Positions 35,320 through 49,473 of a stretch of 64,000 bases of DNA are shown piece after piece. Under the pieces are notes generated by a model, which made no database searches, was not told the DNA's origin, and saw nothing but the letters and a program-made list of their open reading frames with translations. Within the stretch, counting starts at the first letter, position 1, and every line of letters starts with the position of its first letter. The position numbers were made by a program, and so were the translations under genes. This DNA is from Rozella allomycis CSF55 (lineage: Eukaryota; Rozellomycota), in the NCBI GenBank assembly GCA_000442015.1, contig KE561130.1:1-64000 (forward strand), written 5' to 3'.

Positions 35320-35582
35320 ATATCAAGATAAAATTGTTGTAATTGAATAGATAAGAAAATATTAAAGAGAGATCTATGAAAATATGATAACTTTAAAGTT
35401 GCTCTTTTTATCCAATCCAATTGAAATGCTTTACACTGTAAATGTAAAGGAATTAAACCCAGGCCACCCAAACACTTTGGTNACCCCCGAGACACTTTGG
35501 TCGAACTATTTTTTCGTAAGATAAGAGTGCCCTTTTATTATTCCATAAAAAAGATAAAGAAATTTTGACTATTTCATTTAGA
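35320..35582 (-). mobile_element. Fragment of a non-LTR (LINE-type) retrotransposon
   Basis: On the minus strand two pieces separated by an N at 35482 read FLWNNKRALLSYEKIVRPK and then PKCLGGLGLIPLHLQCKAFQ, DWIKRATLKL. The pattern FLW-x(n)-PK-x(2)-GGLGL is the region just after the reverse transcriptase domain in many LINEs. The pieces overlap by a CCAAAGTGT duplicate at the N, so they probably belong to one element. No full RT or ORF1 is present. Confidence 0.6.
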
Positions 35583-35789
35583 NCCCTTGTGATTCCTCAA
35601 TCCTTAATGATACCTAACTACATGTTAAACCTAGATATCGGCTGCGTCATATGGTATACCAGCATGTACATACACATCAAGAAGTTCCAAGTTCGGATCC
35701 CAGTGATTAGCAACTAGCAATTAAAACTCAATTGGCCATTTATTTATTTCCTCTTCTTTTCGTATCCTTTTTCTTCCTATTGTATTCAC

Positions 35790-35881
35790 GATAATGTTAA
35801 AATATTTCCGAAAATTTTCGAATTTCGAAACTTTCCGAATTAATTAATGTGACAGTACTGAATAAGATAGTACTTAAATTA
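35790..35881. repeat. Subtelomere-like repeat, copy 1
   Basis: About 92 bp beginning GATAATGTTAAAATATTTCC and ending just before telomere-like repeats. It recurs almost identically at 36094-36182, also followed by the same repeats. Confidence 0.75.
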
Positions 35882-36010
35882 ACCCATTACCCTACCCTAC
35901 CCTAACCTAACCCTTTACCCTACCCTACCCTAACCCTTTACCCTACCCTAACCCTATTACCCTAAACCCCAACCCTTTAACCTTTACTCTAACATACCCT
36001 AAACCTTAAA
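35882..36010. repeat. Degenerate telomere-like repeats, block 1
   Basis: Dense tandem CCCTAA, CCCTA and CCCTTTA variants (TTAGGG/TAGGG on the minus strand), with mixed spacing such as CCCTACCCTACCCTAACC. Confidence 0.85.
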
Positions 36011-36093
36011 GTTTAAACCCTATCACTAAAGTCACGGAAATGGTGAAAGTCATTTTTTACATTNAGGAATACAACTGTATCATCTGCAAAAGA

Positions 36094-36182
36094 GATAATG
36101 TTAAAATATTTCCGAAAATTTTCGAATTTCGAAACTTTCCGAATTAATTAATGTGACAGTACTGAATAAGAAAGTACTTAAA
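36094..36182. repeat. Subtelomere-like repeat, copy 2
   Basis: Near-identical to 35790-35881; differences include TAAGAAAGTAC for TAAGATAGTAC. Confidence 0.75.
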
Positions 36183-36412
36183 TAAACCCATTACCCTACC
36201 CTACCCTAACCCTTTACCCTACCCTAACCCTTTACCCTATCCTAACCCTTTACCCTACCCTACCCTAACCCTATTACCCTAAACCCTAACCCTTTAACCT
36301 TTACCCTAACCTACCCTAACCCTATTACCCTAAACCCTAACCCTTTAACCTTTACCCTAACATACCCTAACCCTATTACCCTAAACCCCAACCCTTTAAC
36401 CTTTACTCTAAC
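36183..36412. repeat. Degenerate telomere-like repeats, block 2
   Basis: About 230 bp of CCCTAA/CCCTA/CCCTTTA variants with a higher-order period (ATTACCCTAAACCC ... CCTTTAACCTTTA) repeated three times. Ends at the N at 36414. Confidence 0.85.
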
Positions 36413-36539
36413 ANAAAAAAATAATCCATGCAGTGAAATATTAAAATATGCACTTTTCAATTTTAAATATATGAAACAAGTTAAAAATTTGTTAAATGGT
36501 AACAGATTCTCTATCTACAATATTCAATTCTAGGGCTGC

Positions 36540-36580
36540 TATTTGATTTGCAAGTATTTGCACTATTTGCAAATCAAATA
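36540..36580. repeat. Perfect inverted repeat (hairpin)
   Basis: Arms of 14 bp (TATTTGATTTGCAA at 36540-36553 and its complement at 36567-36580) around a 13-nt loop. Could be a transposon end or a cruciform; nothing next to it decides. Confidence 0.6.
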
Positions 36581-36587
36581 CAAATAN

Positions 36588-37446
36588 CTTCTGAGCTTTC
36601 TTTTTTCGTCTGTATATTGGTCATAGGTTTACGAAAAATGATAAAACTGACTTAATCAATTCAATTCTTTTAATAAAGGTAGCTAAAATTTTTGTGGCTA
36701 TGCTTAATCTTACAGACTTATGCTTACAAAACTTTGTGAAGCTTAAATTACCATTTCGCGATATCTCTTTTGCATGTACAATAAGCTATGGGAAATATCT
36801 GCCAAAGATTTTATGTTTTCTTGATGAACCTTTCGCAATTGGAATTTTAGAGCTGTACGTGGGACTCAGGTNTTCAGAACATCTAATATACGAAGTAATA
36901 TTTATTTTCAACCCTTATAGTAAAGGTAATTGTTGAGATATACTATATAGGTGGAAGTTTTGTTACGGGCATGTTGGATTGCTCATTAATATGGCGCATT
37001 TGTGTCTAATTACAAATAAATAAAATTAAAATAATAAATTGTTATTTTATCTACTTTATTAGCGTTTTAGAGCCATAAGAATCGCTTGTTACACTTACTT
37101 TTGAGTCCCATAGTGTCAAGTGTAGCAAATCTTAAAAAGTATACAACGGATTAAAAAATTATATTAATTAAACGATAAAATTTATAGACAATAGACATTT
37201 ATTACAATATGATATAATTGAGATTCGGGATTCGCAGGAGGAAACTGGGTGAACGTCACGAGCGATAGAAGAAGGCTAACGACAAATTCACCCCGGGTGT
37301 GAGTGTGACACACCCCTTGTACAACTACCCATAGAAGAAAGCGGTAAAATGAATTCCTGAATGTTTTTGAAAATAGAGATTGATTATATTTTAGATGAAA
37401 TCACACTAATGTCAAAAAATGATAAAGATAGAAAAACTTGTTTTGT
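36588..37446. other. Segment without a recognisable gene
   Basis: Two contig pieces split by an N at 36872. A short plus-strand ORF (about 36694-36936) has no family match. 37230-37330 is less AT-rich and contains a 7-bp-stem hairpin (GGGTGTG/CACACCC, 37295-37315). Probably non-coding or repeat-derived. Confidence 0.5.
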
Positions 37447-37447
37447 N

Positions 37448-39380
37448 ACACATGCATTGAAGAAGAGGAATTAGAGTCCCTTAAGCAATCACTGCTTGTA
37501 ACTATTGAAATGTTGCCACCATATGCGCTTGTTGGGTTAATTACGTTTGGGACGGTGATACAAATTCATGAGCTTGGATTTAACGAATGTCCAAAGTCAT
37601 ATGTATTTAGAGGGAGCAAAGAGTATAGCTCGAAGCAAATTCAAGAAAATTTAGGATTGCCAGTCGCGCCTGCCCCTGGTCAACCGATGAACGCATCTGG
37701 ATCAGCAAGGTAAATCTAAATTATGTTATGAATGTTTCAAGATTTCTTTGTCAGTTACAAGAATGTGAATTTAATTTAACAACAGCGATTGAACAATTGA
37801 AGAAAGACCCATGGCCAGTTGCCAATGACAAAAGACCGATTAGATCTACAGGTGGAGCGATATCATTGGCCATTGGACTTTTAGAAGCCACCTTTCCGAA
37901 TACTGGGGCTAGAATATTGGTATTTAACGCTGGTGCATGTACCCAAATTCCTGGGATTATTGTATCACCCGAATTGAAGGAGCCTATTAGATCACATAAT
38001 GATATTGAGAAGGATACGGCTTTGTATTATAGAAAGTCGTATAAATTTTATGAAGATCTTGCAAAGAGAGCAGCCACAAATGGACATACTGTAGATCTAT
38101 TTAGTGGCTGTTTAGATCAAGTTGGTTTGGCAGAAATGAGATCTCTTTCAGGGATGACAGGTGGTGTGATTGTTTTAGCTGATTCATTTGGAACTTCTCT
38201 ATTTAAACAGAGCTTGAGTAGATTGTTTGACAAGGATCAAGATGGTTTTCTATTAATGGGATTGAATTCATCATTTGAAGTGTTGACTAGCAAAGAGCTC
38301 CGAATTTCTGGGTTGATTGGATCTGCAATTTCTACTAATAAAAAGACGCCAAATGTTAGTGAAACTGAAATAGGAATTGGAATGACATCATCTTGGAAAA
38401 TCCCTGCGTTGGATAAGAGAACAACCCTTGCAGTGTATTTTGAAATGGCTCCACAAAATGATTCTAATGGGAGAGGCGTGATTCAATTTCACACTTTTTA
38501 TCAACACACAAGCGGTCAATTTAGATTGAGAGTCACAACTGTTGCTAGAAAGTAATTTTCTTATTCTCAATTTATGCTTAGCATCGTTGAAGCAACAAAC
38601 CCCCAAATTAATCAATCTTTTGATCAAGAAAGCGCTGCAGTTTTAATGGCCAGAATTGCTGTATACAAGGGTCAAAATGATGATGGCCCAGATGTACTTC
38701 GTTGGTTAGATAGAATGCTCATTCGCTTGGTAAAAATTTTTTCTCTGGTTTATTAGTGCCAAAAAGTTGGAGAATATCGTCAAGATGACCCAGCCTCATT
38801 TAGACTAAGCCACACTTTTAGTATTTATCCCCAATTCATGTTTCATCTTCGTAGATCTCAATTTTTACAAGTTTTCAATAATTCACCCGATGAAACTGCT
38901 TTTTATCGCCATGCAATCAATACTGAAGACACAAACAATTCACTCATTATGATTCAACCAACCCTCACTGCTTATTTAGTTGGTCAAGAACCCATGCCTG
39001 TTCTATTAGACGCATGTTCTATAAACCCAGAAGCAATTCTTCTTTTAGATACGTTCTTCCATATCCTCATCTGGCACGGTGAAGTCGTCGCTTCATGGAG
39101 AGATAATGGCTTCCTCGACAATCCTGACTATGCTCATCTTAAAGACTTTTTCGATGCCCCTCCTGCTGATGCTCAAGACCTTTTAATGGATAGATTTCCT
39201 CTTCCTCGCTATGTCGTTTGCGACCAAAATGGCTCTCAAGCTAGATTCTTGCTCTCTAAACTTAATCCATCACAAACTCACAGCAATAGTGGCACCTCTC
39301 AAGCAATATTCACTGATGACGTTAATCTTCAATCTTTCATGGATTATCTAAGAAAATTAGTAACAACCACTTCTTCTTAA
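37448..39380 (+). CDS. SEC23: Sec23, 3' part
   Basis: Rest of Sec23 after the N at 37447: exons 37448-37709, 37742-38551, 38582-38729, 38757-39380. It starts at [11 protein letters not shown], in the trunk domain. Then come [34 protein letters not shown], the helical region [31 protein letters not shown], the gelsolin-like region [20 protein letters not shown] and the C-terminal [14 protein letters not shown]. All family landmarks are present, so the gene itself looks functional apart from the interruption. Confidence 0.93.
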
Positions 39381-39483
39381 TAAATTCAAACTTTATTCTG
39401 CAAAACAAGTTTCCAAATTTTTATTAAATAAATTCTGAAAAATACAATACTTTGAGGCTAAGCTATTTTGACTGCGCCATATC

Positions 39484-39491
39484 ACCAGGGT
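39484..39491 (-). promoter_or_regulatory. ACCAGGGT near ZIP start (inverted element)
   Basis: The octamer appears in reverse orientation 10 nt before the ZIP start at 39502. Whether orientation matters is unknown. Confidence 0.25.
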
Positions 39492-39501
39492 CGGTTTTTT
39501 C

Positions 39502-40803
39502 ATGCTGCAGCTCAAAATCGGTTTCTCTGCAGCTCTTTTCGTGATTGGATTATTTTCCTCATATCTGCCTTTCTTTCTCAAAAGTCGTGTCAAAAATGTC
39601 AACAAATTCTTATCGTTCGGTAACGCTCTTGCCACTGGTGTTATTCTTGGAGCGCTTTTAATGCATATGCTTCCTCATTTATTCCATAGTCATGCTGGAA
39701 CAGGAGTGTCTGTTAAAGACTTCACCCGTGCTCATGCCAACATCAACCTTGGAAATGAAAAGTGCACAAAGGATCACATTAACAACGATTGCCATTCGCG
39801 TGCTCATAGCCACGAAGAAAAGAAAACTTGTCAACATAGCCATACAAAATCATGTAAGCATACGCACACTCATGAGCACCATCAACAGGAACATCTTAAG
39901 CAGGAAGATGATAAAGATAAAGCGAATGGAAAACATTGCGGTCATAATCATCATGGAAAGGTGGAAGAATTAAAAGAAGGCCACCGTGAACATGAGCACA
40001 AAGAGAATGGAAAACATTGTGGCCATAATCATCATGGCAAAGTGAAANACCCTGATCATGAGCACAAAAAGAATGGAAAACATTGTGGCCATAATCATCA
40101 TGGCAAAGTGGAAGAATTGAAGGAAGATCACAATTGTGGTGGAGGTTGCTCTGGTCATGGTTATCCTTGGGGTGCCTTATTTGCTGGTATTACATTCTTT
40201 TTCATGATCGGCATTGATAAAATGATGCATGCTCATGGAGCAACTTGCAACCATAGCCATCAACACGGAAATCATGAATCCTCTTGTTCATCAAAGACTG
40301 ATCCCGAAAAGGGCCACGAACAAATTGAAATTCATTTTCATGAAGTTCCCATCCAAGCCTCGAAATCAAAAGCCCTTATTTTCATCATTTCACTCGGAAT
40401 CCACTCTTTTATTGAGGGAATGGGTGCTGGCGCAAGTGAAGGCAGAAGAATGTGGTCTATGTTTATTTCTCTGTTAGCTCACAAAGGACTCGAATCATTT
40501 GCTTTGGGTATGAGTATTTTCAATGCTAAATTTTCTAAAACCTGGTCTTTTCTCATTATAGCGCTAATCGCACTACTCACACCCCTAGGCTGTGGTCTTG
40601 GTATTGGCTTGGATCATCTAATAAGCAGCTTGCATCGGGAAACATTTGATTCGATAATTAATGGTTTGGCTTCTGGCTCATTTTTGTATATTAGTTGTAT
40701 AGAGATGATTCCTAGCGTTTTGGGTGGACACTACCAACTACCTAAATACATCATTATGTTGGTTGGTTTTTCTGCAATGGCGATCATACAAATCTTTCAC
40801 TGA
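39502..40803 (+). CDS. ZIP-family zinc transporter with His-rich loop
   Basis: SLC39/ZIP divalent metal importer, about 430 residues, no intron. Membrane segments: the N-terminal FSAALFVIGLFSSYLPFF, a second at ATGVILGALLMHMLPHLF, and a C-terminal half with LGIHSFIEGMGAGASEG and LLAHKGLESFALGM, the metal-site helices. The large loop between is extremely His-rich, with about three tandem copies of NGKHCGHNHHGKV, a likely metal buffer or sensor. The N at 40048 lies inside these repeats and may hide or invent a copy. Confidence 0.9.
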   Translation: MLQLKIGFSAALFVIGLFSSYLPFFLKSRVKNVNKFLSFGNALATGVILGALLMHMLPHLFHSHAGTGVSVKDFTRAHANINLGNEKCTKDHINNDCHSRAHSHEEKKTCQHSHTKSCKHTHTHEHHQQEHLKQEDDKDKANGKHCGHNHHGKVEELKEGHREHEHKENGKHCGHNHHGKVKXPDHEHKKNGKHCGHNHHGKVEELKEDHNCGGGCSGHGYPWGALFAGITFFFMIGIDKMMHAHGATCNHSHQHGNHESSCSSKTDPEKGHEQIEIHFHEVPIQASKSKALIFIISLGIHSFIEGMGAGASEGRRMWSMFISLLAHKGLESFALGMSIFNAKFSKTWSFLIIALIALLTPLGCGLGIGLDHLISSLHRETFDSIINGLASGSFLYISCIEMIPSVLGGHYQLPKYIIMLVGFSAMAIIQIFH

Positions 40804-40869
40804 CAAAATAAATAATTTCATGTAAATATTTTTTTAGTTTATTTGGTAAATACGAGACTAAATTTTGTT

Positions 40870-41109
<240 letters not shown>

Positions 41110-41244
41110 TTAGAAAATTACGAAAAAATGATATAACTTTTTCTTGATGCCGAATGAAAATTTATAAACCAAAAGTTTGGAATATCTAACAATTGGGCGA
41201 GTAAGTTCGTCTTTTGTTAACATTGGAATTTAGAAATTTCAAAA

Positions 41245-41809
41245 ATGGAGGACGAGTTTGATAAAGGTGCCGACGATGAAGTAGCTCTTCCTCTCGGTAA
41301 AAAATAAGATATTTTATTATATTAGCTACAGTGAAGAAGTTAATTCAAGATTGTACGAGCCCTGAAATAATATGTACGAAAGAATACCGTGATATAGTTA
41401 ATGAATGTTGTACTGGTAATGATCTTACTACATTCATTTTAGAATTCATTCATCTTATTTCATCGGAAGCAAATGAAATATCTGAAAAAGGGAAGAAGAA
41501 AACAATTGGGCCTGAACATATCATTCAAGCACTGCAAGCCCTAGGATTCGAAGATTTTGTATCTGAATTAGAATTAACAATGAATGATGCTAAAAATACA
41601 GCAAAGGTACTTGCAATAATTTTGTAATATGCAAGCAAAGGGAAAGGAAGGTTTCTACCCTCGAGGCATCTGGCCTAACAGAAACTGAGCTTTTAAAACA
41701 ACAAGAAGAACTATTCGCTAAAGCAAGAGAAAATTTAAGCCGGTCACTGTCTGGTCTGCCGGTGGCAGGCGATGAGCAAGAACTAACGGAGACAGAGGAG
41801 AACGAGTAG
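41245..41809 (+). CDS. DR1: DR1 / NC2-beta transcription repressor
   Basis: Histone-fold subunit of negative cofactor 2, which binds TBP. Exons 41245-41296, 41326-41415, 41443-41606, 41636-41809; 159 residues. Histone-fold core: EFIHLISSEANEI, KKTIGPEHIIQALQALGF. The tail has the LLKQQEELFAKAREN motif. The intron 41416-41442 is 27 nt without a stop; left in, it would insert nine residues between CCT and EFIHL, so naive gene calling would keep it. Stops 9 bp before the opposing ZFPL1 gene. Confidence 0.92.
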
Positions 41810-41818
41810 AAATTCCTT

Positions 41819-42589
41819 TTATTTTAATAAATCATCAAATGCTTCCTGTTTTGTTTTGATAGTTCGCTTGCTATTGAACTTGATGAAGAATAATAAAGCA
41901 ATGAATAAAATAATGAGGAAACCCCATCGCTTTATCCTTGTCAAATTTTTGTACATTGATAAAGATTTTTTGTACTTTGAGTCTTCGGGGCTAATTTTGT
42001 ACTAATCATTGTATTACGGTGTTATGAAAGGCATTTGAAAAGAGCTCTCACCATCAATGCTATTTCGATGTTGCTTTTCTGGCGGCTATTCCACATTTAT
42101 ATAAAACTTACATTTTCTGACTCAATTTTGAACCAATTAAGATGTCCTACTTGACTAATCACTTGGGTTGCCACTGTTGACGATGAAACTTGACTTTGAG
42201 AGGGAATTATTGAACACAAAAATGATATAAAAATATTTAAATACTTGACAAACAGGACAAGATAAATCTTTAGATATTGTAGTGCAATGGATGTCTAAGC
42301 AATCAATATGAAAAACATCTGCATTTAAGATCATTAGAATTAATTTACCATAGCAGCATAACCTTACTGTTGGTCTCGAATCATCCTGAAACATTTTTTT
42401 GCATATAACGCATGCTGGTGAATAATCAGAGTCCTGAAGCCACTGCAAATAAGTCTTCACATAGCACTATTAAGGAATCAATTATAGCAATACTGTCCTA
42501 TGTTCTGAAAGCATGCATGATTCGCATATATTTTTCTTGTGATCAAAGCAAAAGAGATTCGTAACAACTCGGCATTTGCAAAGTCCCAT
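41819..42589 (-). CDS. ZFPL1: ZFPL1-like Golgi zinc-finger membrane protein
   Basis: Integral membrane protein of the cis-Golgi. N-terminus [20 protein letters not shown] with B-box-like CESC, then [20 protein letters not shown] and a RING-like [15 protein letters not shown] ... CPVC. These are all family marks. After a linker with [18 protein letters not shown], a C-terminal transmembrane segment ([17 protein letters not shown]) anchors it. Several introns; the exon border just after CPVCQ is unclear. Confidence 0.85.
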
Positions 42590-42638
42590 ATTCAAAATTG
42601 TTTTATGAAATTTCAATATTGTCACACCATTGTTAAAA

Positions 42639-45980
<3,342 letters not shown>

Positions 45981-46027
45981 CGTATTAAAATACTGTAATT
46001 GCAAAAACGCTAGTTCAAATTCTCACT

Positions 46028-47147
46028 ATGAACTTTGTAAAATTCTTAATGGTGAGAATACTCTTTTCTCCGCCGTGGGCTACGTTTGCCCTTTTAACAC
46101 TAATGACATGGTTCTTTATCTTAGACTTGTATATAATGAAGAAATATAGAATTGATTTTTCCAAAGCCATAGAAACTAGAATATTCATCAGTGATATAAT
46201 TTTATTAGCATCTTTGATGTCGGCAATATTTTCCATAAGTTATGGATTATGTGTCATTAATGCATTGTCAGAAGCTAACTCTTTAAGATTATTGTATTTT
46301 CCATCAATCCTTTTCTTACCAAGTCCATTCCCTTTCCTTAGAAGTTCAAGACAGAAACTCTTCTCAAGTTTGACACGAATCATAAGTTTAGAATTTAGAG
46401 AACCGGTATGTTTTGCCGACAATCTTTTGGCTGACATATTATGCAGCTTTGCAAGGTGCCTAGGGAATCTACCAATCCTTTTTTCTTGGCTGATTTTGGG
46501 ATATGGTGAAGAATCTACATTAAAATCGTTTTTCTCTATTATTCTACTGGGGTAAATGTCTTTCCCTTTTTTCATTAGACTCCCAGTTTTTTGGAGATTC
46601 AGACAATGTCTATGTGATTACTCCTTCAGTAAAAAAATTCGAAACATATTCAATTCAATTAAGTATGCAACATCATTCCCTATTCTACTTGTAGTTGCTT
46701 TACAGAATAGCTTGGGTGACATCATCCTTCCTTGGCTGTAAAAAATTTACCTCGCATTTATCAAGGTTGGTTACATTTTCGATACAATCTGTATATTCCT
46801 TTTACTGGGACATCAAAATGGATTGGAGTTTAGGCGACTCGAATTACAGTTTCTTACGAAGAAACATATTAATGCCTCGATTATTTTATTACTTCGCTAT
46901 ACTTACTGACGTTACAGTGAGATTCTTGTGGGCATTTAAATGGGTTTATCACGACTATCAATTAGTTACAGATTCAGTTGAGGCTATTTTCTATATTCAA
47001 ATATCAGAAATTTTTAGAAGATCTATGTGGATAATTATAAGAGTTGAGGCATATCAACTATCTTTAGTTAAATCTAGCACGAACTTTCATCTCATGACGT
47101 CTAATCAATCAGATATATCTGACTTCCGTCAAAGTTTAATAAATTAA
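46028..47147 (+). CDS. EXS-domain membrane protein (ERD1/XPR1-like)
   Basis: 354 residues; exons 46028-46551, 46579-46737, 46766-47147. At least six membrane helices. EXS-domain marks: PVCFADNLLADILCSF, LPVFWRFRQCLCDY, and WDIKMDWSLGDSN with RRNILMPRLFYYFAI. There is no N-terminal SPX domain, so it is closer to yeast Erd1, a Golgi protein linked to phosphate recycling and glycosylation, than to XPR1. Function by homology only. Confidence 0.85.
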
Positions 47148-47197
47148 TCTTCGCGACCTATAAATGCCTCAATACTATTAGCAACCTTTAAGTCAAC

Positions 47198-47761
47198 ATG
47201 CAATCGATTGGACAGACATTCCAACAAACTACTGGAGCAGTCACCCAGACTGTTATGGGTGATATACTAAGAGGCCGTTATCAACGCATATCTCGATTTA
47301 TTGGTGATCGTTTATCAGACCTTGCTAGAATCATCCGGACAACATATAACTCTTACCCGCCGCTAGCTGGGTATCTCCTAACATTGGTACTGATGAGCGC
47401 TATCCCAGGTGGTATATTTTTTACGTACGCAACCATATGTACAACAATCTTTGGGGGAATTGCCACCATTGGTTTTTCGTAAATCTAATATTATTGTCTT
47501 ATAGTGTTGTTAATGGTTTTTGGCTCGTAATAGGCGGAGGATTGTTTTTATTAGTTTTGGCTGGAATTGGTATATTTTCAACTTTTGTCTGGTTTTGGCT
47601 TGGAGTAATTTTTATCATTAACAATTATGCAGCTCATATGGATGGCATATCGAACGACGGCTAGGGTAACTTCAGCGGTTGGAAGTGTAGTTACAAGTGG
47701 ATCCACATCAGGGGTACCAAGTGCATTGGGTGTTCCTCCATCAGTATATCCCAGTACTTGA
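47198..47761 (+). CDS. Promethin/LDAF1-like membrane protein
   Basis: About 165 residues, two introns (one after IGFS, one after WFWLG). Soluble N-terminus, then four closely spaced hydrophobic segments: LAGYLLTLVLMSAIPGGIFF, YATICTTIFGGIATIGF, VNGFWLVIGGGLFLLVLAGI and FSTFVWFWLGLIWMAY, arranged like the double hairpin of promethin (LDAF1), a lipid droplet biogenesis factor. Small residues in the hairpin turns support this. The tail is Ser/Val/Pro-rich. The family call is by architecture, not strong identity. Confidence 0.55.
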
Positions 47762-47833
47762 ATAAATAAAGATTGCAGCTTGTCAACTTTGTAATTCACT
47801 TTTATGTTTCACAAATTTCTAAAACAACAAGTC

Positions 47834-49449
47834 ATGACTTTCGAAGGTATCAACGACCTGTCCCTCCCTGTGGTTCACCCTTGGGTAAAAAGAGTTTAGT
47901 AAAATTATAGAATAAATGCCTGGATGTCCCCCTACAACAAGAAGACCCTGAGATTTTTGCCCTGATCGAAAAAGAAAAGGAAAGACAGAAATCATGTTTG
48001 GAACTTATAGCATCGGAAGTATAATTTAAATTTATTCTTGATTCGTAGAATTTTACGTCTCATGCGGTTATGGAGGCGAATGGAAGCGTTCTCACCAATA
48101 AATACTCCGAAGGTAGTATTGGAATTTAGTGGATATAGGACTTCCAGGTGCGAGATATTATGGTGGAAACGAAGTTATTGACCAGGTTGAAGATTTATGC
48201 CGAGAAAGAGCTCTTAGAGCATTTAATTTGGATCCAGAAGAATGGGGTGTTAACGTACAGCCCTATTCAGGATCTACAGCTAATTTCGCAGCGTTTACTG
48301 CATTGATCAAGCCACATGATCGAATCATGGGACTTGATTTGCCATCTGGGGGACAGTAATAAACTTGATATAGCATCTTAGTCTTACTCATGGCTATCAA
48401 ACAATCAAGAAGAAAATATCAGCATCATCTATTTATTTTGAATCAATGCCATACCAAGTAAACGAAGAAAGTGGGCTCATTGATTATGATCAACTGGAGA
48501 AAAACGCACGTCTTTTTCGTCCAAAATTGATTATTTGCGGTGCTAGTGCATATCCTAGAGAGTGGAATTATGCCAGACTACGAGACATTGCTAATGCAAA
48601 TTCTGCTTACCTTCTTGCTGATATGGCGCACATTAGCGGCCTAGTTGCATCTGGAGAAGCTGAAAGTCCATTTAAGTTTTGCGATGTTGTCACCACAACT
48701 ACCCATAAGACACTACGAGGTAATGTTCGTTTAAGGATATAAGATAGGACCAAGAGCAGGATTGATATTCTTTAGAAAAGTAAGTGACCTTGAGTCGAGA
48801 ATCAATTCTGCGGTGTTTCCTTCTTGCCAAGGTGGTCCTCATAATAACACTATTGCAGCGATTGCTGTCGCTCTAAAGCAAGTGTCTGACCCATGTTTCA
48901 AATTATATGCTAAGCAAGTTAAACTAAACGCAGTTGCTTTGTCTTCAGCACTTCAATCCTTTGGCTACAAGATCGTCACAAGTGGGACAGNGCTACAAGA
49001 TCGTCACAGGTGGGACAGATAACCACTTATTACTTTGGGATTTACGACCACTAAAGTTAACAGGTAGTAAAATGGAAAAAATATGTGATTATGTCAAGTA
49101 AATTAAGTATAATTCTATCTTAGCATCACCTTGAACAAAAACGCAATTCACGGGGATACCAGCGCGTTATCCCCCGGAGGAATACGACTTGGAACACCTT
49201 CTTTAACTTCAAGATCATTTAATGAAGATCATTTCCAAATAGTTGCCGGGCTATTACATGAAACTGTCCAACTTGCATTAGATATCCAATCAAAGACTGG
49301 AACTAAATTGTTAAAAGACTTTGAACAGTCTCTAGTACTGGATGAAAGAGTCAATGTAATTATTTAGATGACTATTTATCTAGTCATTGAAACAAAAAGT
49401 CGTGGAATTCGCGAAAAAATTTCCCGCTCCGGGATTTTCTTTTCAATAA
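47834..49449 (+). CDS. SHMT: Serine hydroxymethyltransferase
   Basis: PLP enzyme interconverting serine and glycine with tetrahydrofolate. Conserved: [50 protein letters not shown], the HLTHGY region, [15 protein letters not shown] and the Schiff-base lysine in [11 protein letters not shown]. The C-terminus ends FPAPGFSFQ. No clear mitochondrial presequence ([12 protein letters not shown]), so cytosolic is likely. At least seven introns. The N at 48991 sits between two copies of about 24 bp (GATCGTCACAAGTGGGACAG type), a join artefact. Confidence 0.93.
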
Positions 49450-49473
49450 AATTCATATTTCAAAATTTTCTAA

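Noticed and set aside
35640-35725. Functional tRNA gene
   Set aside because: A- and B-box-like motifs exist but no acceptor or T stem pairs, so it was kept only as a possible SINE remnant.
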